Below are positions 36,387 through 49,205 of a DNA stretch of 64,000 nucleotides, piece after piece. A program made the translations under genes and the position numbers. The stretch is from Sipunculus nudus (taxonomy: Eukaryota; Annelida; Sipuncula; Golfingiida; Sipunculidae), in NCBI GenBank assembly GCA_026874595.1, contig CM049308.1, positions 46,881,327 to 46,945,326 on the forward strand. Direction: 5' to 3'. Positions within the stretch are counted from its first letter, which is position 1, and each line of letters opens with the position of its first letter. The notes below the pieces were generated by a model. It was not told where the DNA came from and made no database searches. It saw nothing but the letters and a program-made list of their open reading frames with translations.

Positions 36387-36898
36387 ATTGCCTCCCTTCC
36401 TCCCTCCATCCCATTCTGTTGACAAGTACTATAAACTAGATACATTAGCTATAAATGTTGATGCAATTTAGAAATGCGAATCAACTGAAATATTCACAAT
36501 CACATGTATGTTATACTGTAAATTTATAGTAACATTCGGAAACTTGGATTAAAATTATGTAATGAAAAAAAGGAATAAATGCAAATATTGTTAATTTTTT
36601 CTTGGCTCAGTAGAATGGGGAAAAAAATTATTTGCTTTGTTTCTCCATCTTTCTGTCTGTTTTAAATATTTAATGTTCATGAATAAACTTTTTTTTATAA
36701 GCACTGTTGAATTAAATTTTATATCTTGTATGTATATGCAAGGGTGTTGTAACTGTCACCATCCCCTTCTTCATCCCACTGAGGCTTTGCTCCTTGTCAC
36801 TGTGAACAATAGTTCTATGGCTATAGCATAAAATTTAATAATTAAAGAAAATATCTACAGAGAGACAGAGGCATTGTAACTCTGATCATAACACAACA

Positions 36899-36920
36899 CC
36901 CCCCCCCCCCCCCCCCCCCC
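36899..36920. repeat. Poly-C tract, 22 C
   Basis: Uninterrupted C run followed by 'atcaagtcattgcacctgtg'. The similar 'aagtcattgcacctttgg' at about 52595 shows this is a fixed part of an R2-type tail. Confidence 0.95.
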
Positions 36921-37757
36921 ATCAAGTCATTGCACCTGTGGAATGGGGACGTTATGGCAACTGTATACAAATCATAAAATTGATAAAAAAAGGTTTACCA
37001 AATAAATTGGATCTCATCAGACAAATGTGTAAACTGTTGAACTGTCAACAGCTTATCAAAAAGGTAACCAATGGAAAGGCATGGTCAGGTCTTAAATATT
37101 ATTTGCAACATTTTCTTCAATCATATAAACCAACCATGGCCCAGATTACCTCTTCCTCTCAAACGTTATCTACATTTCATCATATTTTTAAGATTTTAAC
37201 CTTCCAGGTGGTTCAGTACTGTTGACAATTTGTCCATAGGTACCTATGTACATGCCAGAAATTATGTCAATATTGTGTAATATGTAGACGTGAGGGGCAT
37301 CAAAATAATGCACCTTGTCAAGACCGATCTTGTCAAGATATTATGTCATACAGTCACATATTCATAAATCCCCTCATCAGCATAGTTAATCATAACCTTG
37401 TATCTGTCAAATTTAACTCTTGCAGTTTTCCATACACTATAGATCCTTCAACAAATAGCCTTATCATCATTATACCACTGCTTAGCATACTGTCATTGCA
37501 ATCATATTTGCTCAAATAAATTGCTTTTTGACCCCTCCCAAATAAATAAAAAATAAACCACTATATTATAATCCATATTAATCCATCTGTCAGGTTATTT
37601 CATATATCATTTACTCACATATTACATTATATTCCTTTATAAAAGCCCAACATGACCATGATATTTTAAGCTTTATCTACTCAGTATAGTATCACAATGG
37701 TGATACATTTATAGTCCAATCATGATCAGCTGAGCGCCGTGACCCATGGGTCCCTTG

Positions 37758-39474
37758 TTTGTACGGGGGTCATCAGTGCCCGTAATAAACTGACGGCTAC
37801 AAAAAACTTCTTCTCTGAAACCATATGGCCAAATTGTTTAATATTGCACAGAAATGATCCTAGGGTAGTGCTTTCTGAAGTTTGTTCAAATGGTCTCAGT
37901 TCAGTGATTTTTGGCTGAGTTATGGGAAGCTGAATTTAGTAATATGCCATAACAGCCCATTTTAGCTCAGTGGCTACAAAGATCTTCTTCTCAAAAACCA
38001 CTGGGCCAAATTCTTAAATCTCACACATTAATTATCCTTAGATATTGATAATTCAAGTTTGTTCAAATGGTTTTGGTTCAGTGATTTTTGGCTGAGTTAT
38101 GAGAAGCTTAACTTAGCCATTTTGCTGTATCTTCCTATATGAGTTATAAACCTGCGAAACTTTTTTTCGACTGATGCCGCTGAAGCCAGTTTGTTAAATA
38201 TTTTACAAGAATAATCCCTACAATAATTCTTATAATAATTGTCATTAATGGTTCCACATGAATGATTTTTGGCTGAATTATGGAGATTGAATTGAGTCAT
38301 TTTACCATATATGTTAGCTGTGTTATGCTGTTACATCTAGCCTGACACCAGTTTATCAGCATCTATTACATCATGCCACTAGACATTTAGATTTCAGGTT
38401 ATCTTTAGTTAATATTGACAAGAAAGTTTTTTTAAAAGCTTTTAAAAAATTTAGATTTATGATTTAATTTATTCATCATACCAGGCAATGTTACAATCAT
38501 GGATATTCATCTCTCTGTGGTTATATAAAGACAACTGTACGTGGATTATAAATTATTGGTATCCCTACTCAACTTTATTCAAGAATTTGCCATCAGTGAG
38601 ATATATTTGTATTTTAATTTTGCATTCAGTATACATCCGTAATAATTTAAATATAATCCTGATTTCTTTTTTATAAAAAGTCAGCTTAAAAGCATTTTGT
38701 TTTGGAAAAATAAATTTCAAAGTTATTTCAAGTAGGGACCACTTTTGTGTACAAATGGCAGCACTTGGTTTACCATTGGCAGATTGCCAGTGCCTTGATG
38801 TTATCCATTAGCCAAGATGATGTCAGCTCTATAAATAGTTTTGGCACAGTGCCAGGATTGGAAGAAGTGCAGCCAGGTATAGGTCAAGAGTTCACTCAGT
38901 GCAGTAGCTGCATTCTATTTATAGCTTTGGCAGACTGCCAACTGTGTCAGATTATGCAACAGGTCAATAGTTCACTCAGTGCAGCCAGGTACAGGTCAAA
39001 AGTTCACTCAGTCTAGCCAGGTGCAGGTCAAGAGTTCACTCAGTGCAGTAGCTTGAGGCAGCAATTTGTCACAGGTCACTTGGGGGCAACTGCCTTACTC
39101 ACCTAAGCCTTGTCAGCCCAGTGCATCAAACTCTTGGGAAGTTTGATGTATTGGACTGATATTTTGACTTGTCTATGTGTCTTTGATGGTATTCTCATTT
39201 TTAAGACAGGTGGTGCCACCTACATTGACTTTTGCAGTGTATGTGCCTGCTTATTTCTACAGAGGAATTTGATACATCAGCCTAAAATTTGGCATGTTTA
39301 TACATATCGGGTAGCTTTATTGTGTACAAGACTGGTGGCGCCACCTACAATAATTTTTGCACAGTGTATGTCCCTGCTTATTTCACAGGAGTGGTTTGAC
39401 ATATCAGTCTGACATTGGGCATATTTATATATATCTTTGTTGTATATAAGACTGGTGGTGCCAGCTACAATCAT
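37758..39474 (+). mobile_element. R1 element, continuation after the R2 insertion
   Basis: It resumes the copy that began at 30393, with R1 units to 38640, then 'gcagcacttggtttaccatt' text and the 'gtcaagagttcactcagtgc' array at 38880-39060. GGTGGCGCCACC lies at about 39334. It stops at 39474 against an R5 5' end. Confidence 0.65.
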
Positions 39475-39590
39475 TGTATCTGCCAAAACAGAGTTTTGCG
39501 GATACTATGATTTCAGTCAGACGCCGACGCTGCCACCATTGCTGCATAGGTTTCCGGAGAACTCCTTTATAACCACTGGGCAGAATTTTT
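39475..39590 (+). mobile_element. R5 element, 5' end fragment
   Basis: GTATCTGCCAAAACAGAGTT and TTTTGCGGATACTATG match the R5 5' end at 20090-20125 (read on the minus strand). 'ccggagaactcc' matches as well. R1 is inserted in its T-run at 39586-39591. Confidence 0.65.
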
Positions 39591-42044
39591 TGCGAACCTG
39601 TGAGCTTATGCGATGGTGCGTCGGGGTCTGTCGTGCGTCGTCTGTCGGGCGTCGTGTGTCGTCTGTACGTTAACCATAGCTATCTCAAAAAAACGACAGG
39701 AGCTAGCATCACCAATTTTTTTGCAAATAATCAGTCATCCAAAAAACTATATCGGATTTTGTTTATTTTTTTTCTAACTGCATTTTCTTAGATTTTTGGG
39801 GGGAAAAGCTAAAAAAGCTTTAAAAATCTTCTTCTCTGAAACTATCCAGCCAAATTGTCCAATATTTCACAGAAATGATCCCTAGAAGAATCTTTCTCAA
39901 GTTTGTTCGAATGGTTTTAGTTGGGAGATTTTTGGCCGAGATACAGGAGGTTGAACTTTGTTAACTGTGCAAAAAAGCATATTAAAATTTAAATCTCAGA
40001 AACGGCTGTAGCTATCATCACCAAAGTTTATGCCAATGTTGGTCACATAGGTCATATCTGAAATTGAGGTATTGGTGGCACCACCTGCATTGGCCTTTTT
40101 TGTACAGGGTCATCAGTGCCTGTATCACACTGAGGGCTACAAAAAACTTCTTCTCTGAAACCATATGGCCAAAATGTTTATTATCGCACAGATATGATCC
40201 TAGGGTAGTGCTTTATGAAGTTTGTTCAAATTGTCTCTTTTCAGTGACTTTGAGCTAAGTTATGGGAAGCTGAATTTAGTCATACGCAATAACAGCCCAT
40301 TTTAGCTCAGTGGCTACAAAGATCTTCTTCTCAAAAACCACTGGGCCAAATTCTTAAATCTCACACATTAATTATCCTCAGATGTTGATAATTCAAGTTT
40401 GTTCAAATAGTTTTGGTTCAGTGCTTTTTGGCTGAGTTATTGGAAGCTGAACTTAGCCAGTTTGCTGTATCATCCTATATGAGTTATAAACCTGCAAAAT
40501 ATTTTTTGACTGATGCCACTGAAGCCAGTTTGTTCAATATTTTACAAGAATAATTCCTACAATATTTCTTAATAATAATTGTCATTAATGGTTCCACATG
40601 AATGATTTTTGGCTGAATTATGGAGATTGAATTGAGTCATTTTACCATATATGTTAGCCGTGTGATGCTGTTACATCTACCCTGGCACCATTTTATCAGC
40701 ATCATGCCACAAGACATTTAGATTTAAGGTTATCTTTGGTTAATATTGACAAGAAAGTTTTTTAAAAAGCTTTTAAAAAATTAAGATTTATGATTTAAGT
40801 TATTCATCATACCAGGCGATGTTACAATCATGGATATTCAGCTCTCTGTGGCTATATAAAGACAACTGTACATGGATTATAAATTATTTGTATCCCTACT
40901 CAACTTATTTCAAGAATTTGCCATCAATGAGATATATCTGTATTTTAATTTTGCATTCAGTATGTGTCCTTAATAATTTTACATATATTCCTGATGTCTT
41001 TTTAATAAAAAGGCAGCTGAAAAGCATTTTGTATTGGGAAAATAAATTTCAAAGTTATTTCAAGTAGGGACCACTTTTATGTTCAGATGGCAGCACTTGG
41101 TTTACCATTGGCAGATTGCCAGTGCCTTTATGTGGGCCATTAACCAAGATGATGTCAGCTCTATAAATAGTTTTGGCACAGGATTGGAAGAAGTGCAGCC
41201 AGGTATAGGTCAAGAGTTCACTCAGTGCAGTAGCTGCATTCTATTTATAGCTTTGGCAGACTGCTCACTGCATCATAGTTTGCTCCAAAGTTCAGCCTGA
41301 ATCTATTTATAGCTTTGGCAGACTGCCATCTGTGTCAGATTATGCAACAGGTCAAGAGTTCACTCAGTGCAGCCAGGTACAGGTCAAAAGACTCAGTCTA
41401 GCCAGGTGCAGGTCAAGAGTTTACTCAGTGCAGTAGCTTGAGGCAGCAATTTGTCACAGGTCACTTGGGGGCAACTGCCTTACTCACCTAAACCTTGTCA
41501 GCCCAGTGCATCAAACTTTTGGGAAGTTTGATGTATTGGACTGATATTTTGACCTGTCTGTGTGTCTTTGATGGTATTCTCATTTACAAGACAGGTGGTG
41601 CCACGTACATTGACTTTTGCACAGTGTATGTGCCTGTTTATTTCTACAGAAGAATTGGATATATCAGCCTGAAATTGGGCATATTTATACATATTGAATA
41701 GCTTTGTCATATACAAGACTGGTGGTGCCACCTACAATAATTTTTGCACAATGTGTGTCCCTGCTTATTTCTCAGGAGGGGTTTGATATATCTGTCTGAA
41801 AATTGGCATGTGTATATCTCTGATAGCTTCATTGTAAACAAGACTTGTGGTGCCAGCTACAATCATTTTTGTGTTGTGTGCATCCATGCCAGAATTTCAA
41901 CAGCGATGTTTGTGTAATTGTTTCTTATTCAAAATGTTTAGTACTTGCATTGTTCATATTCATGAAAAGTAATGGTCCAGCATTGAAGCATTATACCTGG
42001 TGTAGTTCCCAATGCACAGGTTTGCATTAGGCCTGTAGGCCTTG
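39591..42044 (+). mobile_element. R1 Helentron-like element, nearly full length
   Basis: It starts TTTTTTGCGAACCTGTGAGC with GTCGTCTGTCGGGCGTCG lead and ends CACAGGTTTGCATTAGGCC, TGTAGGCCTTG|TT. It has the 'atgtttgtgtaattgtttct' empty site at about 41905 used to date the R2 insertion at 5931. It is shorter than the 26276 copy because one internal unit block is absent. Confidence 0.7.
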
Positions 42045-42317
42045 TTTCAAATACTTCTGCTGCAATGTAGATAAAGTTATTAGGCCAAGTCAATACCTGT
42101 GTGACAACAGCACTCCTTTTCCAAATGTTAATAAGATAAATGACATCAGCCCTCTTCCCTCTCCAAACATTTTATCAAAATCTTTACATAACTTGAGTTA
42201 AATGCCATCATCCTCATAAATCAGCTTATATTACACACAAAACCAAAACCCCTTCTTCCAAATCATATTTTATGATCAATAATAACAGCTGAGGGCTGTG
42301 ACCCATGGGTCCCTTGT
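42045..42317 (+). mobile_element. R2 element, 3' terminal fragment
   Basis: Matches the last 250 bp of R2 ('ggccaagtcaatacctgtgt', 'cctcttccctctccaaac') and ends AACAGCTGAGGGCTGTGACC, CATGGGTCCCTTG|TT. Confidence 0.6.
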
Positions 42318-42567
42318 TAACTGACTCCAATTTGACGGATGATGGATGACGAAAGCTGACGCTGAAGGAAAACAGGTGTGAACACCTCTTGAGAGGAGGA
42401 CATGTAGTAAGGTACTTATTCAGTAAGAGGGCTCTTACCACTAACATTTTCATTAAGAAGAGGTCATTATATCTGGAACATCAAAATTCATTGCAACTCA
42501 TCCTTGACATCTAGTTTAGCAGCTATATAATATGTGATTTATTGGCTTTTTTCATTTTTCCTTTCAG
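42318..42567 (+). other. Unique intron end before visible exon 3
   Basis: Single-copy sequence ending in a strong pyrimidine tract and acceptor (tttttcatttttcctttcag). Confidence 0.6.
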
Positions 42568-42623
42568 GTTACTCAAGAGTTATGTGATAAAAGTAGGACT
42601 TTCAGATTGCTTGGTTCAGACAG
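42568..42623 (+). CDS. MAP4K3: MAP4K3/5-like kinase, CNH-domain exon (visible exon 3)
   Basis: A 56-bp exon between ttcctttcag| and ACAG|gtaaga. It reads 18 codons (VTQELCDKSRTFRLLGSD) and ends with AG in phase 2, which would give Arg (or Ser) with the next exon. It continues in frame from the phase-0 end of visible exon 2. NEVTQE..D.(S/T)R.FRLLGSDR is the signature just before the C-terminal end of MAP4K3/MAP4K5. Only a few dozen residues should remain, in one or two exons that are not in this window, so the following intron exceeds 21.3 kb. Exon phases 1, 0 and 2 for the three junctions support a functional gene over a processed copy. Confidence 0.88.
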
Positions 42624-42993
42624 GTAAGAGATATCCTGCTTCATTATCTGTTATAGACAGACTGGGAGTTTTTCCCTGACTTTTGTCATATTAAAATGAA
42701 TGAAAAAGATTCTCATGTCAGAGGCTTTGGATGACTTGTTATCAGGAGCTTTTGGTAACATCACATTGTCTTGCTATGCCAGCTATTTTAAGAACTACAG
42801 GTCTGTGTCATGTGAACAAAACAGTTTGATCTGTCACGTGACAAGAGGCTGTTGTAAAAGGATACAAAAGTTGGAGTATCTGAACAACTAATGCAGAGAT
42901 CACCATAATTGTTTGCATGGATATTGATCTTGGAGTGTTTCATCAGTTTCTGCAGACTGGTTGGTGGCACCACCTGTATTTGTTCAGGTTTTT
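42624..42993 (+). other. Unique intron start, then a short R2c fragment
   Basis: Unique sequence follows the donor to about 42895. From about 42900 an R2c tail (gatattgatcttggagtgtt, ggtggcaccacctgtattt) runs up to the T-run into which the next R2 is inserted. Confidence 0.5.
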
Positions 42994-45615
42994 TAGCTCA
43001 GCTGACTATAAGTCATCTGAGCTATAGTCGTGGTCCATTGTCCGTCGTCCGTCCGTCTGTCCGTCCGTCCGTCCGTCCGTCCGTCCGTCCGTAGATGTGG
43101 CACGTTTTGAAACCATAAGACCTAGGAATCCAAAATTCGGCATAATGTTAGATGTCCCCAAGATCTCCTACCAAGCCGAAAACTGGGTGTTTGCAACTTC
43201 GTTCCTTTGAGAAATTAAGGAAAAACCTCAATTTTTTATTAAAAACCTATTTTCACACTTTAGGACTGCCTAATATCAAAACCACTCATCTGTTTTACCT
43301 CATATTTACCATAAATATTCCTCTATATAGTTCCTATGTACATGCCAGAAATTATGTCTGTATTATTTAATTTAAAAAAGTTATGGGCCCAAACATAATG
43401 CATTTTGTAAAAAATCAGAAAAGATATTTGATCACTTAACACAAAAAATGTTAATGCTATGGACCTTTTTTCCAGTAATATAACTTTAATTAATCAAAAT
43501 TAAATTGTATACCCAAAATTAGATGAAAATCTTTTAAATTTTTTAAAATATTAATAAAAATAAAAAATTGGTACCTTAAATTTTGCCCAACTTTGACCAT
43601 GGCACGTTTTTTTCCTGTAAGTACTGTGGATTTAATTTTCACAGCATGTTTTTGTTAGCATTTCAACTGTTAACACAAAAAATTTGAAACCAGTTGATCA
43701 AAAACTGTAGATTTTAATCAAGTTTTCAAGCACCATGTAACATATTGTTTACATCAAGCTAGTGTTATGCAGTTTGCAAGAGCTCAGCTCCCAAGCTTCA
43801 GCTCTTAGTTCCTTAAATTCGGCATACAGTTAGATGTCTCCAAAATGCCCTACCATGCCAAGAATTTGGTCACTAGGACATTCGAGATATTAATGAAAAA
43901 CTTCATTTTTCCATTAAAAACCCATTGTTACACTTCAAGACTGCCTAATATCAAAACCACTGATCTGACTTTAATCATAAATAATATACATATTTTTCAT
44001 TCTCTATGCACATGCCAGAATGATGTCAGTATTGTGTAATTGTTTTAAGTTATGGGCCCAAACATAATGCACTTTGTAAAAAATCAAGAAATATATTTAC
44101 TCCCTTAACAAGAGCATTGCTGAAGCTAGAGATTTTTTTGTCAGGGATGTAACATTATTTAATCAAGATTCAATTGAATACCCAAAATTAGTTCTGAATT
44201 TTTCAAATATTATTTAGTATAAATATAAAATTAGTACCTTAAATTTTGCCCAACTGTGACCATGGCACGTTTGTTTCCCGTGAGCACTGTTGATATAATT
44301 TTCATATCATGCACACATAAGCATTTCAGCTTTTTAGTTTAGAAAGCTAAAAAGAAATTGGCCAAAAATTGTAGCTTTTATTAATGTTTTTTTATGAGAC
44401 CCTGTCAGACTTTGGCTCTCTCCAGCCCCTCTTGAGTCACCTGTATGTTGACCTTGTTGACCTTTCATCAAATTATGCACGCTTGAGGCGAGGCATACAT
44501 GGAATCAAGGCAGCTTATGGCAAGCCACAGTTGATCCAGGTGTCCAACCCAACTCATCTAGTAGTTTTAACCAAGAACATAACAAAAAACAATAAATTAA
44601 TAAATTTTTATTGGTTTTTAATAACAAATTAAAGAAAAATAGAAAAGGAATTTGTTAGTTTATAATAACAGGAAATTAACTTGCAGTTACTGATGATATA
44701 AGAATCTTGTATCGATGGGTAGAATGTCACATATTCCAAATAACACCATGCAGTCACCTATGGCATTTTTCAGTTCAATTTTAATGATAAAGAAGTAAAT
44801 CATATTATTCATTACTAATCATTAGGGATCATATGAAGGAAATTAGACAAAGATGCAGTTGATAATATTAATCTAGATTCCTGCTGTGTCTAGTGTGTAC
44901 AATGATGTGAAATTAGTCCAAAATGAATTTTTTACAGTTATTTTTTAATATAAATAAAAGCCATAAAACCAGGTACTTATGATCATTATTTAAATGTGTG
45001 AATTTTGTATATTCTGGATTCTCAACATCATTGTTTGGTGAAAACTGAATAAATTCCAGACATGGTGAAAATACTTTGTAATTGTATTTAAATACGAATA
45101 TGATTTTGTACTCCATTATAAAATTTCTTGCATAAAGAATGGGAATTCAGGTAAAAATGAAAATATATGAATACTCGTGCAAATACTTTCAAAATGTATT
45201 CATGAATGCATTCATGAATATATTCTTTAATATTATTTTAATAATCATATCAGTTATATTTCATTTTAAAAAATCATATGATTCTCTTATTATTTTTAAT
45301 AAAAATTATATTTGGGACAATATTTGTATTTTTTTTAATAAATAGTTAAACTCTTGTATTATATGTTCTGCTTATAAGTTATATGGCCAAGTCAAAATCT
45401 GTGTGACAATAGTACTCCATTTGTTAATAAAATAAATGAAATCAATCCTCTTCCCTGTCTCCAAAGGTACTATATAAATCATACATAAGCTAAACAACAA
45501 CAACTCATAATACAGCTTATATTTTTTACCACTCAAAACCAGCATGTGCCTCATTTCTAAATAATATTTTTTTATCATATATAACAGCTGAGCGTCGTGA
45601 CCCATAGGTCCCTTG
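42994..45615 (+). mobile_element. R2 Helentron-like element, full length
   Basis: It begins TTTTAGCTCAGCTGACTATA with a long (GTCC)n run at about 43042-43092. It ends CAGCTGAGCGTCGTGACCC, ATAGGTCCCTTG|TTT. It is collinear with the copy at 5931-8524 over its whole length with few substitutions; the differences include a longer microsatellite and small indels. No protein is encoded. The small open frames repeat at the same relative places in both copies, as expected for shared repeat text. Confidence 0.75.
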
Positions 45616-46155
45616 TTTACAAATTTTTTTCTCTATTTTTGAGACCTTTAAAGATATGAACACCTGTTAACAGGGCACAAATCATAACAACTGGACCTAG
45701 AATCTTCATTCTTGACATACAGGGAGACCCATGAAAAGTCTCCATGGAAACCTGAAATAAGGTCTCTGTTACCCATATCCTTTAAGCTGTATGGCTCCAA
45801 AATACCCCCCAGAATAATGGAAAATTTGATACAAAAACTGCAGTATTTCAATAACTACAACACTGATGGTCATGATTTTTGGCATACATATTGATCATGA
45901 GGTGTTTCATCAGTTTCTGCAGACTGGGTGCGCCACCTCTATTTTTTTCAAATTTTTTTCAAATTTTTTTTTTTTTTTTTTGAGACCTTTAAAGATGTTG
46001 TTATCTGTCAACAGGGTACAGATCGTAACGACTGGACCTAAAATCTCCATTCTTGTCTTGTAGGGAGGCCCATGATAAGAGTCTGTGGAAACCTGAAATT
46101 AGGTCTCTGTTTCCCATATCCTTCAAGCTATAGGACTCCGAAGTATCCCTCAGAA
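45616..46155 (+). mobile_element. R2c fragment, two tandem units
   Basis: Two units starting 'gagacctttaaagat' and 'gttaacagggcacaaatc', the first ending in ctgcagactgg and a T-run at 45947-45980. Confidence 0.5.
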
Positions 46156-48475
46156 TAATTGACTATTTTCACACTTCAGGACTGCCTAATATCAAAACCA
46201 CTTATCTGTTTTTCCTCATAATTACCATAAATATTCCTCTATATTGTTCCTATGTACTTGCCAGAAATTAGGTCTGTATTATATAATTAAAAAAAGTTAT
46301 GGGCCCAAACAATGTATTTTGTAAAAATCAGGAAAGATATTTGATCACTTAACACAAAACATGTTAAAGCTATGGACTTTTTATCCAGGAATATAAATTT
46401 AATTAATCAAAATTAAATTGTATACCCAAAATAAGATCAAAATCTTTTAAATTTTTTAAAATATTAACAAAAATAAAAAATTGGTACCTTAAATTTTGCC
46501 CAACTTTGAACATGGCACGTTTTTTTCCTGAAAGTACTGTGGATTTAATTTTCACAGCATGTTTTTGTTAGCATTTTGTCTGTTAACACCAAAAATTTGA
46601 AACCAGTTGATCAAAAACTGCAGATTTTTTACATCAAGCTAGTGTTATGCAGTTTGTAAGAGCTCAGCTCCCCAGCTTCAGCTCTCAGTTCCTAAAATTT
46701 GGTATACAATTAGATGTTTCCAAAATCCCCTACCATGCCAAGAATTTGGTCACTAGGACTTAATACCTTCGAGATATTAATGAAAAACTTCATTTTTCCA
46801 TTAAAAATCCATTGTTACACTTCAAGACTGCCTAATATCAAAACCACTGATCTGACTGTGATCATATATAATATACATATATTTCTATACATTCTCTATG
46901 CACATGCCAAACATGATGTCAGTATTGCGTAATTGTTTCAAGTTTTGGGCCCAAACATAATGCACTTTGTAAAAAATCAAGAAATATATTTACTCCCTTA
47001 AAAAAGGGCATTGCTGAAGCTAGAGATTTTTTGTCAGGTATGTAACATTATTTAATCAAGATTCAATTGAATACCCCAAATTAGTTCTGAATTTTCAAAT
47101 TTTATAAGTTATTAGTATAAATATAAAATTAGTACCTTAAATTTTGCCCAACTTTGACCATGGCACGTTTGTTTCCTGTGAGCACTGTTGATATAATTTT
47201 CATATCATGCACACATAAGGATTTCAGCTTTGTAGTTTAGAAAGCTGAAAGAAATTAGCCAAAAATTGTAGCTTTTATTAATGTTTTTATGATACCATGT
47301 CAAACCTTGGCTCTCTCCAGCCCCTCTTGAGTCACCTGTATGTTGACCTTGTTGAACTTTCAGCAAATTATGCATGCTTATGGCGAGACATACACTGGGG
47401 CAGCCAGGCAGCTTATGGACAGCCACAGTTGTTCAAGGTGTCCAACCCAACTCATCTAGTAGTTTTGACCAACAACATAACAATAAACAATAAATTAATA
47501 ATTTTTTATTGGTTTTTAATAACAAATTAAAGAAAAATAGAAAAGGAATTTGTAAGTGTATAATAACAGGAAATTAACTTGCAGTTACTGATGATATAAG
47601 AATCTTGTATTGATGGATAGAATGTCACATATTCCAAATAACATCACCTATGGTATTTTTCAGTTCGATTTCAATGATAAAAAAGTAAATCATATTACTC
47701 ATTACTAATCATTAAGGATCATATGAAGGAAATTAATGATAGACAAAGATGCAGTTGATAATATTAATCTAGATTCCTACTGTGTCTAGTGTGTACATTG
47801 ATGTGAAATTAGTCCAAAATGAATATATTACATTAATTTTTTTTTAAATAAATAAAAGTCATAAAACCAGATACTTATGATCATTATTTAAATGTGTGAA
47901 TTTGGTATATTCTGGATTCTCAACCACATTGTTTGGTGAAAACTGAATAATACCATGGTGTGACATGGTGCGAATACTTTGCAATTGTATTTAAATACGA
48001 ATATGAATATGTACTCCATTATAAAATTTTTTGCATAAAGAATGGGAATTCAGGTAAAAATGAAAGTATATGAAAACCAGTGCAAATACTTTCAAAATGT
48101 ATTCATTAATGCATTCATGATTATATTCTTTAATATTATTTTAATTAATTATTTCAGTTATATTTCATTTTAAAAAATCATAGATTCTCTTATTATTTTT
48201 AATAAAAATTATATTTGGGACAGTATTTGTAATTTTTTTTAATTAATAGTTAAACTCTTAAATTATATGTTCTGCTTTTAAGTTATATTGCCAAGTCAAA
48301 ATCTGTGTGACAATAGGAATCTATTTGTTAATAAAATAAATGAAATCAATCCTCTTCCCTGTCTCCAAAGATACTATCAAAATCGCACATAAGCTAAACA
48401 ACAACAACTCAGAATACAGCTTATATTTATTACCACACAAAACCAGCATGTGCCTCATTTTAAATTCATATTTTT
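46156..48475 (+). mobile_element. R2 element, body without 5' end
   Basis: Collinear with 43230-45560 but missing the first ~200 bp and the last ~60 bp. Another R2 5' end is inserted at its T-run at 48470-48476. Confidence 0.65.
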
Positions 48476-48725
48476 TAGCTCAGCTGACTATATGTCATCG
48501 TAGCTATAGTTGTGGTCCATTGTCCGTTGTCCATCTGTCTGTCTTGCCGTCCGTCCGTCCGTCTGTCCGGATGTCCGTCCGGAAGACTGGCATGTTTCGA
48601 CACCGTTGGACCTACGAATCTGAAATTCGGCATACAGTTAGATGTCCCCAAAATCTCCTACCATGCCAAAAATAGGGTCAATAGGACTTCGTTCCTTCGA
48701 GATATTAAGGAAAAACCTCAATTTT

Positions 48726-49205
48726 TAGCGAACCTGTGAGCTTATGCAATGGTGTGCCGGCGTCCGGCGTCTGTAGTTAACCCATAATTTCTTGAAAACG
48801 GCAAGAATTAGCATCACAAAATCTTATGCATAAAATTAGTCATCTAAAAAAATCTATTGGATTTTGCTTATTTTTTGTCTAACTGCATTTTCTTAGATTT
48901 TATAGGGAAAAAGCTAAAAAAGCTTTAGAAATCTTCTTCTCCGAATCTGTTCAGCCAAATCGTCCAATATTTTACAGAAATGATTCCTGGAACAATCTCT
49001 CTCAAATTTGTTGGAATGGTTCAAGTTCGGTGATTTTTGGCCGAGTTACAGGAAGTTGAACTTAGTCATCTGTCCAAAAAAGCATACTAAAATTACAATC
49101 TGAGAAATGGCTTGAGCTGTCATCACCAAATTTTATGCCAATGTTGGTCACATGAGTCATATCTGAAATTGAGGTATTGGTGGGGCCACCTGCAGCGGCC
49201 TTTTT
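48726..49205 (+). mobile_element. R1 element, 5' fragment nested in R2
   Basis: TTTTTAGCGAACCTGTGAGC to GGTGGGGCCACCTGCAGCGG, ending at a T-run in which R3 is inserted. Confidence 0.7.

Larger units (their letters stand above)
30879..37757 (+). mobile_element. R2 element expanded by nested insertions, inside R1
   Basis: The 5' end TTTT|TAGCTCAGCTGACTATAAG and the 3' end CAGCTGAGCGCCGTGACCC, ATGGGTCCCTTG|TTT are both intact. R2 body text is interrupted by the TIR element 31864-34038 and then diverges. A GC-richer stretch near 35530-35965 and microsatellites at 36236-36385 and 36899-36920 lie in the second half. Empty-site comparison with R1 at about 26780 shows insertion within a run of six T. 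The total of 6.9 kb against 2.6 kb for a plain R2 is due to the nested material. Confidence 0.7.

Noticed and set aside
36134-36445. Minus-strand Arg/Glu-rich frame
   Set aside because: Reading of a (CT)n microsatellite.
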